A stretch of DNA of 64,000 bases from Candidatus Nitrosotalea sinensis (GTDB lineage: Archaea > Thermoproteota > Nitrososphaeria > Nitrososphaerales > Nitrosopumilaceae), in contig NZ_FRFC01000003.1 of NCBI RefSeq assembly GCF_900143675.1, positions 186,001-250,000 of the forward strand, read 5' to 3'. Shown here piece after piece: positions 33,405 through 41,966 of this stretch (positions within the stretch are counted from its first letter, which is position 1; every line of letters begins with the position of its first letter). The notes beneath the pieces are model-generated. The model ran no database searches. It saw nothing but the letters and a program-made list of their open reading frames with translations, and was not told the DNA's origin. The translations under genes were made by a program, and so were the position numbers.

Positions 33405-34844
33405 TTGGAAATAAGGGAAGGACTAACATTTGATGATGTGCTCCTTGTTCCCAAACGTTCATCTATTGTTACAAGATCTCAAACCAATCTACAAACAAAA
33501 CTTTCCAAAAATATCTCACTCAACATACCTATCATAAGTGCTAACATGGATACAGTTACCGAGTCTGCTATGGCAGTAGCAATAGCAAGGGAAGGAGGAA
33601 TAGGTATCATACATAGATTTCTTACTATATCTGAGCAGGTAACCGAGGTTCTCAAGACAAAGCGTTCAGGTAGTATATTGATAGAAAATCCGTATACAAT
33701 CAAGCCAGAACAAACTGTCCGTGATGCAATAGAATCAATGAGAGAAAAAGGTGCATCAGGACTTCTTGTCACTGATGATCAAGGAAAACTTGTTGGAATA
33801 TTGACAAGACGAGATATTGTTATGCTCGAAGCAAAAGATGAAACTAAAAAGGTTACAGAAGTCATGACGAATGATGTCATTACGGCAAAATTTGGAATAG
33901 ATGTTGTTTCTGCAAAAGACATTCTACGAGAGAATTGCATTGAGAAACTTCCACTTCTTGACGAAAGAGGACATGTCAAGGGCTTGATAACAAGTAAAGA
34001 CATCATAAATGCAGGAAATTATCCTCAGGCCTCAAAGGACAAGAAAGGTAGACCTCTTGTTGGAGCTGCAGTTGGAGTAAAGGGAGATTTCATGGAAAGA
34101 ACAGAGGCTCTACTTGATGCAGGAGCAGATGCCATAGTTGTAGATATAGCACATGGACACAGTGAAAATGCTATCAATACAGTTCGATTGATAAAAAAAG
34201 CATTTCCAAACTGTGAATTAATTGCAGGAAATGTAGCTACTGCCCAAGGTACGGAGGATCTCATTCAGGCTGGTGTTGATGCAGTAAAGGTAGGTGTAGG
34301 TTCTGGTTCTATTTGTATCACTAGAGTTATCACAGGTTCTGGAGTGCCGCAACTAACTGCTGTTATGGATTGTGCCCAAGTTGGCAAAAAATATGGTATT
34401 CCGATAATATCTGACGGGGGTGTACGAACATCAGGTGATGCAACAAAAGCACTTGCTGCAGGAGCATCTACTGTAATGGTTGGCAGTTTACTTGGTGGAA
34501 CCGATGAAAGTCCAGGTTCATTTATGATGAAAAATGGTAAACGATACAAAATTTACAGAGGAATGGCGTCATTTTATGCTGCATTAGGAAGAAAATCTAA
34601 AGAGACTAGTAATGCTTCAATGGTGGAAGATCTTAATGATTATGTGGCAGAAGGAGTTGAAGCAATGGTTCCATACAAGGGAAGTGTAACTGATATCATT
34701 AAACAATTAACAGGAGGAATTCGCTCAGGCCTTAGCTATTGTGGTGCAAATACAATTCCTCAAATGCAACAGAATGCAGAATTTATAAAAATGTCAACAG
34801 CAGGATATGCAGAAAGTCAACCCCATGATGTGGAATTGATGTAA
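33405..34844 (+). CDS. guaB: IMP dehydrogenase
   Basis: Oxidises IMP to XMP, the committed step to GMP. The 479-residue barrel starts LTFDDVLLVPKRSS and contains two CBS domains inserted at about residues 95-205. The catalytic Cys C304 is in GSGSICITR, and the flap has R-Y-R-G-M (KIYRGMASF). The start is TTG at 33405; no ATG precedes the conserved N-terminal strand. guaA is nearby on the opposite strand. Confidence 0.95.
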   Translation: MEIREGLTFDDVLLVPKRSSIVTRSQTNLQTKLSKNISLNIPIISANMDTVTESAMAVAIAREGGIGIIHRFLTISEQVTEVLKTKRSGSILIENPYTIKPEQTVRDAIESMREKGASGLLVTDDQGKLVGILTRRDIVMLEAKDETKKVTEVMTNDVITAKFGIDVVSAKDILRENCIEKLPLLDERGHVKGLITSKDIINAGNYPQASKDKKGRPLVGAAVGVKGDFMERTEALLDAGADAIVVDIAHGHSENAINTVRLIKKAFPNCELIAGNVATAQGTEDLIQAGVDAVKVGVGSGSICITRVITGSGVPQLTAVMDCAQVGKKYGIPIISDGGVRTSGDATKALAAGASTVMVGSLLGGTDESPGSFMMKNGKRYKIYRGMASFYAALGRKSKETSNASMVEDLNDYVAEGVEAMVPYKGSVTDIIKQLTGGIRSGLSYCGANTIPQMQQNAEFIKMSTAGYAESQPHDVELM

Positions 34845-34880
34845 TTTACTTTAAATAATATCAAGAATTAATTTTTCACA

Positions 34881-35345
34881 ATGTTGACAAAAAAATCCAT
34901 TGCTGGAATTGCAATTGGCTCAATTGCAGTAGTTCTGGGAACATTTTTCCTTTTACAAACTATATCCACCAATGTGCATGATGTTAGCGATACAGTAGAT
35001 ATTGGAAAAAGTGACGTATTTGCATTTGATGCAGAAAAACATTATCATGAATCTCTCAATGTTACAGGCAGTTCATTTCATGTATTGATGAAGACTCCTG
35101 GAGATGGGCTTCAGGTTGACAGAGACTTTGAAAAGGAGATAAGTTTTGATTGGTACAGCCTTGTCAGTGGAAGACACTTTATCAATGTGACAAATACTGG
35201 AGGCTCTACACTTCATGTAGTAGGTAAGCTAGAGGCAGTGACAAATCCTATAATATTTACATCTCACCTCATAGTAATATCCTCTGGAGTTCTAATAATT
35301 GGAATTAGTGCCGCATTTTCAATACGGAAGCCAAAAGGATTCTAA
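34881..35345 (+). CDS. Two-transmembrane-segment protein with external beta-domain
   Basis: A 154-residue protein with an N-terminal membrane segment (IAGIAIGSIAVVLGTFFLL) and a C-terminal one (SHLIVISSGVLIIGISAAF) ending in basic KPKGF. The ~90 residues between look like a small beta-sandwich on the outer face, with one GSTLHVVG strand near the end. I do not recognise the family. The stop overlaps pheA, which runs the other way. Confidence 0.6.
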   Translation: MLTKKSIAGIAIGSIAVVLGTFFLLQTISTNVHDVSDTVDIGKSDVFAFDAEKHYHESLNVTGSSFHVLMKTPGDGLQVDRDFEKEISFDWYSLVSGRHFINVTNTGGSTLHVVGKLEAVTNPIIFTSHLIVISSGVLIIGISAAFSIRKPKGF

Positions 35346-36157
35346 TTTAGTTCGGCTCGTGGGTATGAACCAACTATCTTCAAGAATGTAGTGTTTGTCT
35401 TTATCTTTTCTAATGTATCTTGAATATTCTTATCGTCCTGATGACCCTCAAAGTCTACGTAAAAATTGTACTCCCAGGGAGTACTCTTTGTAGGGCGAGA
35501 TTCAATTTTTGTCAGATTAATTTTGTTTGCATTGAATTTTTCAAGAATGTTATACAATGCACCTGGAACATGCTTTATTGCAAAAATTATTGATGTCTTG
35601 TCTTTTGTAGTTCTTTCTTTTTTATTGTTTGCCATAACAAGAAATCTTGTATAATTATTTGAGTTGTCTTCTATACCTTCTCTTATTATTGGAACATTGT
35701 ATATCTCTGCAGCCTTTCTGCTAGCAATACACGCTATGTTGTCCTTATTTAGCTCTAAGAGAATTTTTACACTTCCTGCAGTATCATAGGTTGGTATGGG
35801 CTTGAGATGATTTTCTTGTATAAATTTCCTGCATTGACCAAGTGCCTGAGGGTGTGAATATACAGTATCAATCTTTCCAAGATTCTGTAAACCAATTAAG
35901 CAGTGTGATATTCTATGATATGTCTCTCCAATGGCATTGAGTTTGGTTGTAAGTAGTAAATCATAGCTTTCACCCACACTTCCCTCAAGAGAATTTTCTA
36001 CAGGAAGTATGGTACAGTCAGTATTTCCGCTTTCTGTTGACCCAAGAGCATCATAAAACGTGGAATATGGAACAGTCTCAATTTGTTCTTTGAAAAATCC
36101 TATTGCTGCTGCCTGACTATAAGCTCCCGGTTCTCCTTGAAATGCTACTTTTAACAT
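35342..36157 (-). CDS. pheA: Prephenate dehydratase
   Basis: Makes phenylpyruvate for phenylalanine synthesis. The 271-residue protein has the catalytic domain (VAFQGEPGAYSQAAA near residue 4, LPVENSLEGSVGESYDLL near 51, NYTRFLV with the TRF motif near 167) and a C-terminal ACT domain for feedback control (KHVPGALYNILEKF, then ESRP). No chorismate mutase is fused. It follows csl4 by 5 bases on the minus strand. Confidence 0.94.
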   Translation of the reverse strand: MLKVAFQGEPGAYSQAAAIGFFKEQIETVPYSTFYDALGSTESGNTDCTILPVENSLEGSVGESYDLLLTTKLNAIGETYHRISHCLIGLQNLGKIDTVYSHPQALGQCRKFIQENHLKPIPTYDTAGSVKILLELNKDNIACIASRKAAEIYNVPIIREGIEDNSNNYTRFLVMANNKKERTTKDKTSIIFAIKHVPGALYNILEKFNANKINLTKIESRPTKSTPWEYNFYVDFEGHQDDKNIQDTLEKIKTNTTFLKIVGSYPRAELN

Positions 36158-36162
36158 GTTTC

Positions 36163-36723
36163 TTAGTTGGAATTGAATTTTATAAAATCGCTGTTTCCAA
36201 ACCTGGTTGATAGTTTTCTCTCTTCAATATATCCACAGTCTATGCATTTTATGTTGTTACTCATTGCTATTACCTTTGCGCCACACTTGATACACTGTGT
36301 AAATAAAACCCCTAATTCAGGTTCACTAATTGTGGCATGTATTACTCCATTGAGAAGACTGAGTATTTTTGCAGTCACTATGTCACCTACTCTTACAAGA
36401 ATTCTCTTCTTTGCCCCCTTGGCCTGGCATATGCATTCAAGGCCAGCATGTGTGGGCTTGCCATTTATGTACAAGATATTTATCGCAAACATGTTATTCA
36501 TGAGGGCTGCAACACTGCCTGTTACCACGTCTCCTGACTTGGCAACTGCTGGTCTGCGCATACCACTAATTCTAGCTATTCTACTAGTCTTGTCAAATTC
36601 TGGTGTGCCTACAACTAGTGATCTTATTGATTGACCATCATCAAATGTATTCTCACCTGTTTCGAATTCTTCAATTATTGCAATTTTATCCCCTGGAAGA
36701 GCTGGTTTTTGAGACAATGTCAT
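36163..36723 (-). CDS. csl4: Exosome complex RNA-binding protein Csl4
   Basis: Cap subunit of the archaeal RNA exosome. The 186-residue protein has an N-terminal domain (PALPGDKIAIIEEF), a central S1 domain (VRVGDIVTAKILSLLNG, residues ~105-135), and a C-terminal zinc ribbon with a CIKC pair and a CIDC pair. The three-part layout is diagnostic. It is in line with dph2 (27 bases upstream) and pheA. Confidence 0.92.
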   Translation of the reverse strand: MTLSQKPALPGDKIAIIEEFETGENTFDDGQSIRSLVVGTPEFDKTSRIARISGMRRPAVAKSGDVVTGSVAALMNNMFAINILYINGKPTHAGLECICQAKGAKKRILVRVGDIVTAKILSLLNGVIHATISEPELGVLFTQCIKCGAKVIAMSNNIKCIDCGYIEERKLSTRFGNSDFIKFNSN

Positions 36724-36750
36724 AAGTTGAGTTCTGATGATTATAATTGT

Positions 36751-37746
36751 TTATAGCCAATGGGAAATCTGCAAGAATTCTTCCATACCTTCCTTCCTTA
36801 GTATCTTCAACAATGCATTTGCCTGTGGTGTAGATAAAACTGGCTTGTGGAAATGATTGTCAGTCGATATTCTTGGACATGCAACCTGGATGAATGCATC
36901 AATTCCTTTTAGATTACGCAATCTTTCATCTGTGATATCTGTTATTGCAAATAGTTGTACTTTTTTCCCCATCTTTTCTAATTCTTTTTTGAATTTTATT
37001 GCAGTGACTTTTGAGAACTGACCTTCTTTTAGGCCTACAATTATTCCAAATGTCTCAGCCTCTGCTGCCTTGTAAACTGTCAATATTGCAGACTTTTGCA
37101 GTTTTCTTGCAAATTCTGTAACTTCTCTAATCTCATTAAAGTATGGATCAAGAACATATGTTGGCAAGTTAGTAGACAATGCAATCCCGGCTGCATGAAA
37201 ATTGCTTTGTCCTAAGAATACGTTTGCCTCTACCACATTCTTTGTTTCTGCTACTGGATAAAACTCACAACCAAATACTTGACCGTCGTTTAGCTGCCCC
37301 TTGCCTTTTCCAATCTTTACTGTCATTCCGCCTTCTTCAAGTATCTCACGCACCTTGTCTACCTCGTGCAAATGTTGGCTGTCTGTAACAAGTGAAACTG
37401 TTCTCTCCTTGATTTCTTTAGCACATTTTCTGGCAATTTTTTCAAATGACATGTTATCAAATGCGTCTATTAGGACTATGTTGTCCCCAAAACTCATTGA
37501 ATTAATCGTGTGACCTATGTGAAATAGAATTTCTGCTCCCAAAACTTTTGCACCATTAGAGTTGAGATCGCATGTACCAAAACAACTGTCTGCCATAACA
37601 TAGGCTGGAATTCCAAACTTCTCCATTATTCTTGATGCAGTCTCCTGGATCTTTGGTATTATTCCATCTGGACCGTTTAATGCCACCGAAGCAGGTTTTC
37701 TTTTTTCTATTTCCTGGAAAATCTTTTCCTCATCTATTACTATCAA
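36751..37746 (-). CDS. dph2: Diphthamide synthase subunit Dph2 (radical SAM-like)
   Basis: Transfers the 3-amino-3-carboxypropyl group of SAM to a histidine of elongation factor 2 using a 4Fe-4S cluster. The 331-residue protein has one candidate cluster Cys in each third: C59 in SCFGTCD, one in FGCEFYP near residue 164, and one in VACPRIS near 289. This three-Cys pattern defines the family. The start is TTG at 37746. Confidence 0.92.
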   Translation of the reverse strand: MIVIDEEKIFQEIEKRKPASVALNGPDGIIPKIQETASRIMEKFGIPAYVMADSCFGTCDLNSNGAKVLGAEILFHIGHTINSMSFGDNIVLIDAFDNMSFEKIARKCAKEIKERTVSLVTDSQHLHEVDKVREILEEGGMTVKIGKGKGQLNDGQVFGCEFYPVAETKNVVEANVFLGQSNFHAAGIALSTNLPTYVLDPYFNEIREVTEFARKLQKSAILTVYKAAEAETFGIIVGLKEGQFSKVTAIKFKKELEKMGKKVQLFAITDITDERLRNLKGIDAFIQVACPRISTDNHFHKPVLSTPQANALLKILRKEGMEEFLQISHWL

Positions 37747-37827
37747 TCGTTATCAACAATTGTTTTTTTAATTTAAATCAAACGAACCTCCACAATATTT
37801 AATATTGTACATTCCAAAGAGCTATCA

Positions 37828-38058
37828 ATGCCCATTGCTTTTGTATTGATAAACACTGAACTGGGAGCAGAAAGTGAATTGCTAAATCAGCTAAAAAATA
37901 TGCCTAGTGTCAAGTATGTCTATGTTCTCTATGGTGCATATGATCTAGTAGTAAAGGTTGAAGCACCAGACAATGAAACACTCAAGAAAACAATATCCAA
38001 TAACATAAGGCAACTCAAAAATGTACGCTCTACACTTACAATGACTGTAATCGAATGA
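37828..38058 (+). CDS. Stand-alone RAM-domain protein (Lrp/AsnC ligand-binding domain)
   Basis: 76 residues forming only the alpha-beta RAM domain, with no DNA-binding part. The core YVLYGAYDLVVKVEA near residue 31 is typical. Such proteins bind amino acids and form rings, or partner with full Lrp regulators. The stop overlaps the tiaS ATG, so the two are translated from one transcript. Role unknown. Confidence 0.85.
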   Translation: MPIAFVLINTELGAESELLNQLKNMPSVKYVYVLYGAYDLVVKVEAPDNETLKKTISNNIRQLKNVRSTLTMTVIE

Positions 38059-39374
38059 AAGAAAGCTCAATTCTCCATATTGGTTTTGATGATACAGACT
38101 CTAGAAAGGGAATGTGCACAACTTTTCTTGCCTATAAAATTGTAGAATATCTGAAAAAAGAACAAGTACAATTTCTTGATTATCCATATCTAATTAGATT
38201 CAACCCTAATGTCCCCTGGAAAACTCGTGGAAATGGTGCCGTTGCATTAAAAATAAAGACTGGCAATCCTGGTCTGATCAAAAAAAATATTGTGAAATTT
38301 ATCCAAAAATATTCTGCAGTAGGTGATGGTGCGAATCCAGGCCTTGTTTTTTATGAAAAAAAAGAGATCCCTGCAAATTTTTCTGAATTTGGAAAAATGG
38401 CACTACATCGCCTAGTAAGTAGAAAAGAAACAAAAAAATTTGTTCAAGACAATGAACTTGAGACATATCATCTAGGAAATGGCCAAGGATTAATTGGAGC
38501 AATAGGTGCAATAGGATACGATTTTAGAGATCATACTTTTGAGCTAATCTCCTACAGAAACAAAACAAATCTTGGTAAAAAAAGAGAAATATCCAAAATC
38601 AGTGTAGCTAAAATGCAGCACCATACATTTCCAAAAACATTTAACAGCTTTGATGAATCAAAAAATAGAATTCTTATAGCACCACACGGTCCAGATCCAG
38701 TTCTTTTTGGAGTACGTGGAGAAGATCCCGATTCTGTAATTAAAGGTGCATCAATGGTACAATCAAAGGAAAAATTTTGTGGTTACATGGTATTTCGTTC
38801 AAATCAAGGTACAGGTGATCATCTACAAAATCAACTTGATGTAAGACATCTTCGACCATTTTCTTCTGGTTACTTGGTTGGAAATATAATTCAAAAACCA
38901 CAAACAACTTTGGGCGGACATGTATTTTTTTCCATATCTGTAAACAATTCTATCATCAAGTGTGCGATATACAAACCGACAAAGCTTGGCTCTATTGCAG
39001 AAAATCTGATAGAAGGAGATTTAGTAAAAGTTGGAGGCGGAATTAGAAAATCTTCAAAAAAACATGGTCAGGTTCTAAATGTAGAATTTCTTGAAATACT
39101 TGATTTAAAAAAACATGTAATAATAGTGAATCCTTCCTGCACAAAATGCAATAAACGAATGAAATCAAAGGGAGTAAAACAAGGCTATCAATGTATCAAA
39201 TGTGGAAATACTGCCAGAGAAAAAGTTGAACAAGAAGTCTTACGTAACATCAGCAAACAATTCTATCTTCCTGTGATCTCTGCACATCGTCATTTGACAC
39301 GCCCAATGCAACGTATCAATAAAATCAATGCCAAAATCGAATTTGACAACTCTAAAAGATGGTTCTCAAATTAA
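38055..39374 (+). CDS. tiaS: tRNA(Ile2) 2-agmatinylcytidine synthetase TiaS
   Basis: Modifies C34 of tRNA-Ile(CAT) with agmatine so that it reads AUA. The 439-residue protein begins IGFDDTDSRKGMCTT, the TCKD kinase-like motif. An FGVRGEDPD segment lies near residue 218. There follow an OB-type region (ENLIEGDLVKVGGGIR) and a C-terminal zinc ribbon with a CTKC pair and a CIKC pair. It overlaps the RAM-protein stop by 4 bases. Confidence 0.93.
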   Translation: MKESSILHIGFDDTDSRKGMCTTFLAYKIVEYLKKEQVQFLDYPYLIRFNPNVPWKTRGNGAVALKIKTGNPGLIKKNIVKFIQKYSAVGDGANPGLVFYEKKEIPANFSEFGKMALHRLVSRKETKKFVQDNELETYHLGNGQGLIGAIGAIGYDFRDHTFELISYRNKTNLGKKREISKISVAKMQHHTFPKTFNSFDESKNRILIAPHGPDPVLFGVRGEDPDSVIKGASMVQSKEKFCGYMVFRSNQGTGDHLQNQLDVRHLRPFSSGYLVGNIIQKPQTTLGGHVFFSISVNNSIIKCAIYKPTKLGSIAENLIEGDLVKVGGGIRKSSKKHGQVLNVEFLEILDLKKHVIIVNPSCTKCNKRMKSKGVKQGYQCIKCGNTAREKVEQEVLRNISKQFYLPVISAHRHLTRPMQRINKINAKIEFDNSKRWFSN

Positions 39375-39385
39375 TATCTTGAAGA

Positions 39386-39490
39386 TAGCGGGGAGTAGAT
39401 TTGAACTACTGACTTGCGGGTATCTCATCGGTATAGATTATGAGCCCGCCGGGATGACTTAGCCCATTAGTCTGACTTCCCCACCCCGCT
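39386..39490 (-). tRNA. Initiator tRNA-Met (CAT) with anticodon-loop intron and enlarged D-loop
   Basis: On the minus strand the acceptor stem AGCGGGG/CCCCGCT starts with the A1:T72 pair typical of archaeal initiators. The anticodon stem GCGGG/CCCGC supplies the three G:C pairs that mark initiators. The T arm (AGTAG-TTCAAAT-CTACT) is intact, and the discriminator is A. A 17-base intron lies after position 37. Without it the molecule is still 88 bases because the D-loop is 23 bases instead of the usual 8-11. The cause is unclear. Confidence 0.9.
39422..39438 (-). other. BHB intron in initiator tRNA-Met
   Basis: 17-base intron between A37 and A38. It folds as a strict bulge-helix-bulge: outer helix GCGGG/CCCGC, 4-bp central helix CTCA/TGAG made by pairing part of the anticodon region with the intron, 3-base bulges TAA and ATA, and a short inner helix TC/GA. 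Cutting at the canonical bulge positions restores the loop CTCATAA. Confidence 0.88.
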
Positions 39491-39511
39491 AAGTGAAGAA
39501 AGGCCTCAAGG

Positions 39512-39526
39512 GTGATATATACTCTT
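39512..39526 (-). promoter_or_regulatory. TATA-like promoter of initiator tRNA
   Basis: On the minus strand an AGAGTATATATCACC element lies about 28 bases before the tRNA 5' end, suited to direct transcription of the tRNA gene. Inferred from spacing. Confidence 0.5.
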
Positions 39527-39573
39527 TAAACGAATTTAGAAATAATTAATAGGATTTCTCAAGTCTCAGACCT

Positions 39574-40671
39574 GTGGATAAAAAAACTAGAATATTGGCG
39601 ATAGTAGCTGCTATTGCAGCTTCCATTTTGATTGTCACATCTCCTTCAGGATCAATTGTAATTCCACAACCCAATACTAGTACAACTACTGGAAGTGATG
39701 CAGTACAAGTTATTGCAACACATCTACAGAAACCTTGGGCAATGGCATTTGGTGATGGGAAAATATTTTTCACTGAAAAAATTGGTAAACTACGAGTTGT
39801 AGATAATGGTATACTTGTAAATGACTCTGTTGCTGATCTTCATGCATCTGATATTTCTGATGCAGGTCTTCTTGGAGTAGCAACACATCCAAATTTTGCA
39901 AAAAATCACTGGATCTATGTCTATTACACCTATAAAGATGGAGACAAATTGTGGAACAAGGTTCTTCGAATAACTGAATCTAATAATAAAATATCTGATG
40001 CAACTGTCATACTTGATAAAATTCCTGGCGCAGAATTTGATGATGGAGGAGTGATAAAATTTGGTCCTGATGGAAAACTCTACATTGGTACTGGAGATGC
40101 AACAGATGAAAATGCCGCTCAAGATTTGACCTCTCTTGCAGGAAAGATATTGAGATTAAACGATGATGGCTCTATTCCAAATGACAATCCTTATCCAAAT
40201 TCCCCAGTTTATTCATCAGGTCACAGGAATCCTCAAGGTCTTACATGGGATAGTAAAGGAATCTTGTATGAAACTGAGGAAGGCCCAACCAAAAATGATG
40301 AACTTAATGTAATACAAAAAGGAAAAAACTATGGATGGCCAAATCAAGAATGTACTGGTTCTCCAGGATACCAGCCTGCACTTTTGTGTTATAATATTAG
40401 TGTAGAACCTGCAGGTATTGCATATTATGGTTCAGGACCTCTTGATTTCAAGGATAGTTTGCTGATGACTACCCTTCGTGGAAACATACTGTATCAACTC
40501 CATGTCTCTGATGGTAACATGACATCACAAAAGATCATATTAGATGGTCTTGGACGAATTCGTGAGGTTGGGGTGGGACCTGATGGTTATGCATATGTTC
40601 TTACTGCTAATACCGATGGACAAGGATTTCCAGACAAAAATGATGATAAACTATTGAGGATTGTGAAGTAA
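39574..40671 (+). CDS. PQQ-dependent sugar dehydrogenase-like protein (Gdh/aldose dehydrogenase fold)
   Basis: A 365-residue exported protein: N-terminal hydrophobic segment (ILAIVAAIAASILIVT), then a Ser/Thr-rich spacer and a six-bladed propeller of the soluble glucose dehydrogenase type. Landmarks are LQKPWAMAFGDGKIFFTEK near residue 50, LLGVATHPNF near 92, FGPDGKLYIGTGDATDE near 155, and YSSGHRNPQGLTWD near 212. These include the His and Arg that normally contact PQQ. The true substrate and whether PQQ is made are unknown. GTG start. HMGR follows almost at once. Confidence 0.85.
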   Translation: MDKKTRILAIVAAIAASILIVTSPSGSIVIPQPNTSTTTGSDAVQVIATHLQKPWAMAFGDGKIFFTEKIGKLRVVDNGILVNDSVADLHASDISDAGLLGVATHPNFAKNHWIYVYYTYKDGDKLWNKVLRITESNNKISDATVILDKIPGAEFDDGGVIKFGPDGKLYIGTGDATDENAAQDLTSLAGKILRLNDDGSIPNDNPYPNSPVYSSGHRNPQGLTWDSKGILYETEEGPTKNDELNVIQKGKNYGWPNQECTGSPGYQPALLCYNISVEPAGIAYYGSGPLDFKDSLLMTTLRGNILYQLHVSDGNMTSQKIILDGLGRIREVGVGPDGYAYVLTANTDGQGFPDKNDDKLLRIVK

Positions 40672-40672
40672 A

Positions 40673-41926
40673 TTGACTGATTCTTCTATCTCAAAATTTC
40701 ATGAAAAAACAAGAGATGAAAAAATAAAAACACTAGAATCATTTTCTAATCTTTCAAAAGAAGAAGTAGAAATCCTGAAAGGAAATGGAGGAATAACTTT
40801 TGATCAAGCAAATACGATGGTTGAAAACGCTGTAGGAATTGTCTCATTTCCACTTGGTATTGCAACCAATTTCAAAATAAATGGAAATGACTATCTTGTC
40901 CCAATGGTAATAGAGGAACCCTCTGTAATCGCTGCTGCATCCAAGGCTGCCAAGATTGCAAGAAAACATGGTGGGTTTACAATGGAAGCAGACGAATCAT
41001 ACAGTATTGGACAGATCCAAATAGTCGATGTTGATGTGAAATCTGTAACTCGAAAAATCTTGGCCAAGTCTGATGATATCATTACTCTTGCAAATTCAAA
41101 AAGTAATACATTATCAAAAATGGGAAAAGGGGCGAAACAAGTTCTGTGTAAAGAAATCTCGACAAGATCTGGTCCTATGCTTGTAGTTGAAATTCTAATA
41201 GATGTTGGTGATGCAATGGGTGCTAATGTTACAAATACCATGTGCGAAGCAGTTGCACCTATGATAGAAGAAATAACTGGAGGCAGGGCAGTACTAAAAA
41301 TATTATCAAACTATTCTACTAGAAGACTAGTCAGAGGAAGAGCCACGTTTGATAAAGAAGAGTTGGGTGGCAGTAATGTTGTAGATAATATAATTTTGGC
41401 ATATGAATTTGCAGCAAATGACCCATACCGAGCTGTTACTCATAACAAAGGAATAATGAATGGAATCATTGCAGTTGCAAATTCTACTGGACAGGATACA
41501 CGAGCAATTGAGGCTGCAGCTCATGCATATGCCTCAAAGGATGGTCATTATACATCACTCACAAAGTGGAAAAAAGACCGAGATGGGAATCTAGTTGGAG
41601 AAATAGAAATGCCCATGTCTGTAGGAATTGTTGGTGGGATAATCAACATTCATCCTGTAATGAAAACCTGTTTGAAAATCCTAGGCGTAAAATCTGCTCG
41701 TGAATTGTCATGTATTATAGGTGCAGCAGGACTTGCACAAAATCTCAGTGCAATGAGAGCCCTGGCTTCCGAGGGAATACAGAAGGGCCACATGAAGCTT
41801 CATGCTAAAAACATCGCTGCCAGTGCAGGAGTCCCACCTGAAAAGATTGCTCAAGTAATAGCCCAAATGACAAAGGAAGGAAATATCTCTGTTACTAGAG
41901 CACGAGAGATTCTGGAAAATCTCTAG
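40673..41926 (+). CDS. hmgA: Hydroxymethylglutaryl-CoA reductase, class II type
   Basis: Makes mevalonate for isoprenoid lipids. The 417-residue protein has MVENAVGIVSFPLGIATNF near residue 50, VIEEPSVIAAASKAAK with the catalytic Glu near 82, DVGDAMGANVTNTM with the catalytic Asp near 178, and GHMKLHAKNIA with the catalytic His near 373. The ENAVG and EEPSVIAAAS forms match class II (bacterial-type) enzymes rather than the class I form seen in eukaryotes and many archaea. TTG start one base after the preceding stop. Confidence 0.9.
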   Translation: MTDSSISKFHEKTRDEKIKTLESFSNLSKEEVEILKGNGGITFDQANTMVENAVGIVSFPLGIATNFKINGNDYLVPMVIEEPSVIAAASKAAKIARKHGGFTMEADESYSIGQIQIVDVDVKSVTRKILAKSDDIITLANSKSNTLSKMGKGAKQVLCKEISTRSGPMLVVEILIDVGDAMGANVTNTMCEAVAPMIEEITGGRAVLKILSNYSTRRLVRGRATFDKEELGGSNVVDNIILAYEFAANDPYRAVTHNKGIMNGIIAVANSTGQDTRAIEAAAHAYASKDGHYTSLTKWKKDRDGNLVGEIEMPMSVGIVGGIINIHPVMKTCLKILGVKSARELSCIIGAAGLAQNLSAMRALASEGIQKGHMKLHAKNIAASAGVPPEKIAQVIAQMTKEGNISVTRAREILENL

Positions 41927-41932
41927 GCGACT

Positions 41933-41942
41933 AAATATATAT
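41933..41942 (+). promoter_or_regulatory. TATA-like promoter of the his operon
   Basis: AAATATATAT centred 29 bases before the hisG TTG at 41967, so the operon transcript is probably leaderless. It lies just after the HMGR stop. Confidence 0.55.
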
Positions 41943-41966
41943 CCAAAGAAGTTTGTTAGGTCTACA

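Noticed and set aside
39451-39477. A second canonical BHB intron in the D-loop of the initiator tRNA
   Set aside because: The only good pairing, GACT/AGTC, does not sit in a bulge-helix-bulge with the D stem as outer helix, so I report an enlarged D-loop rather than call an intron.
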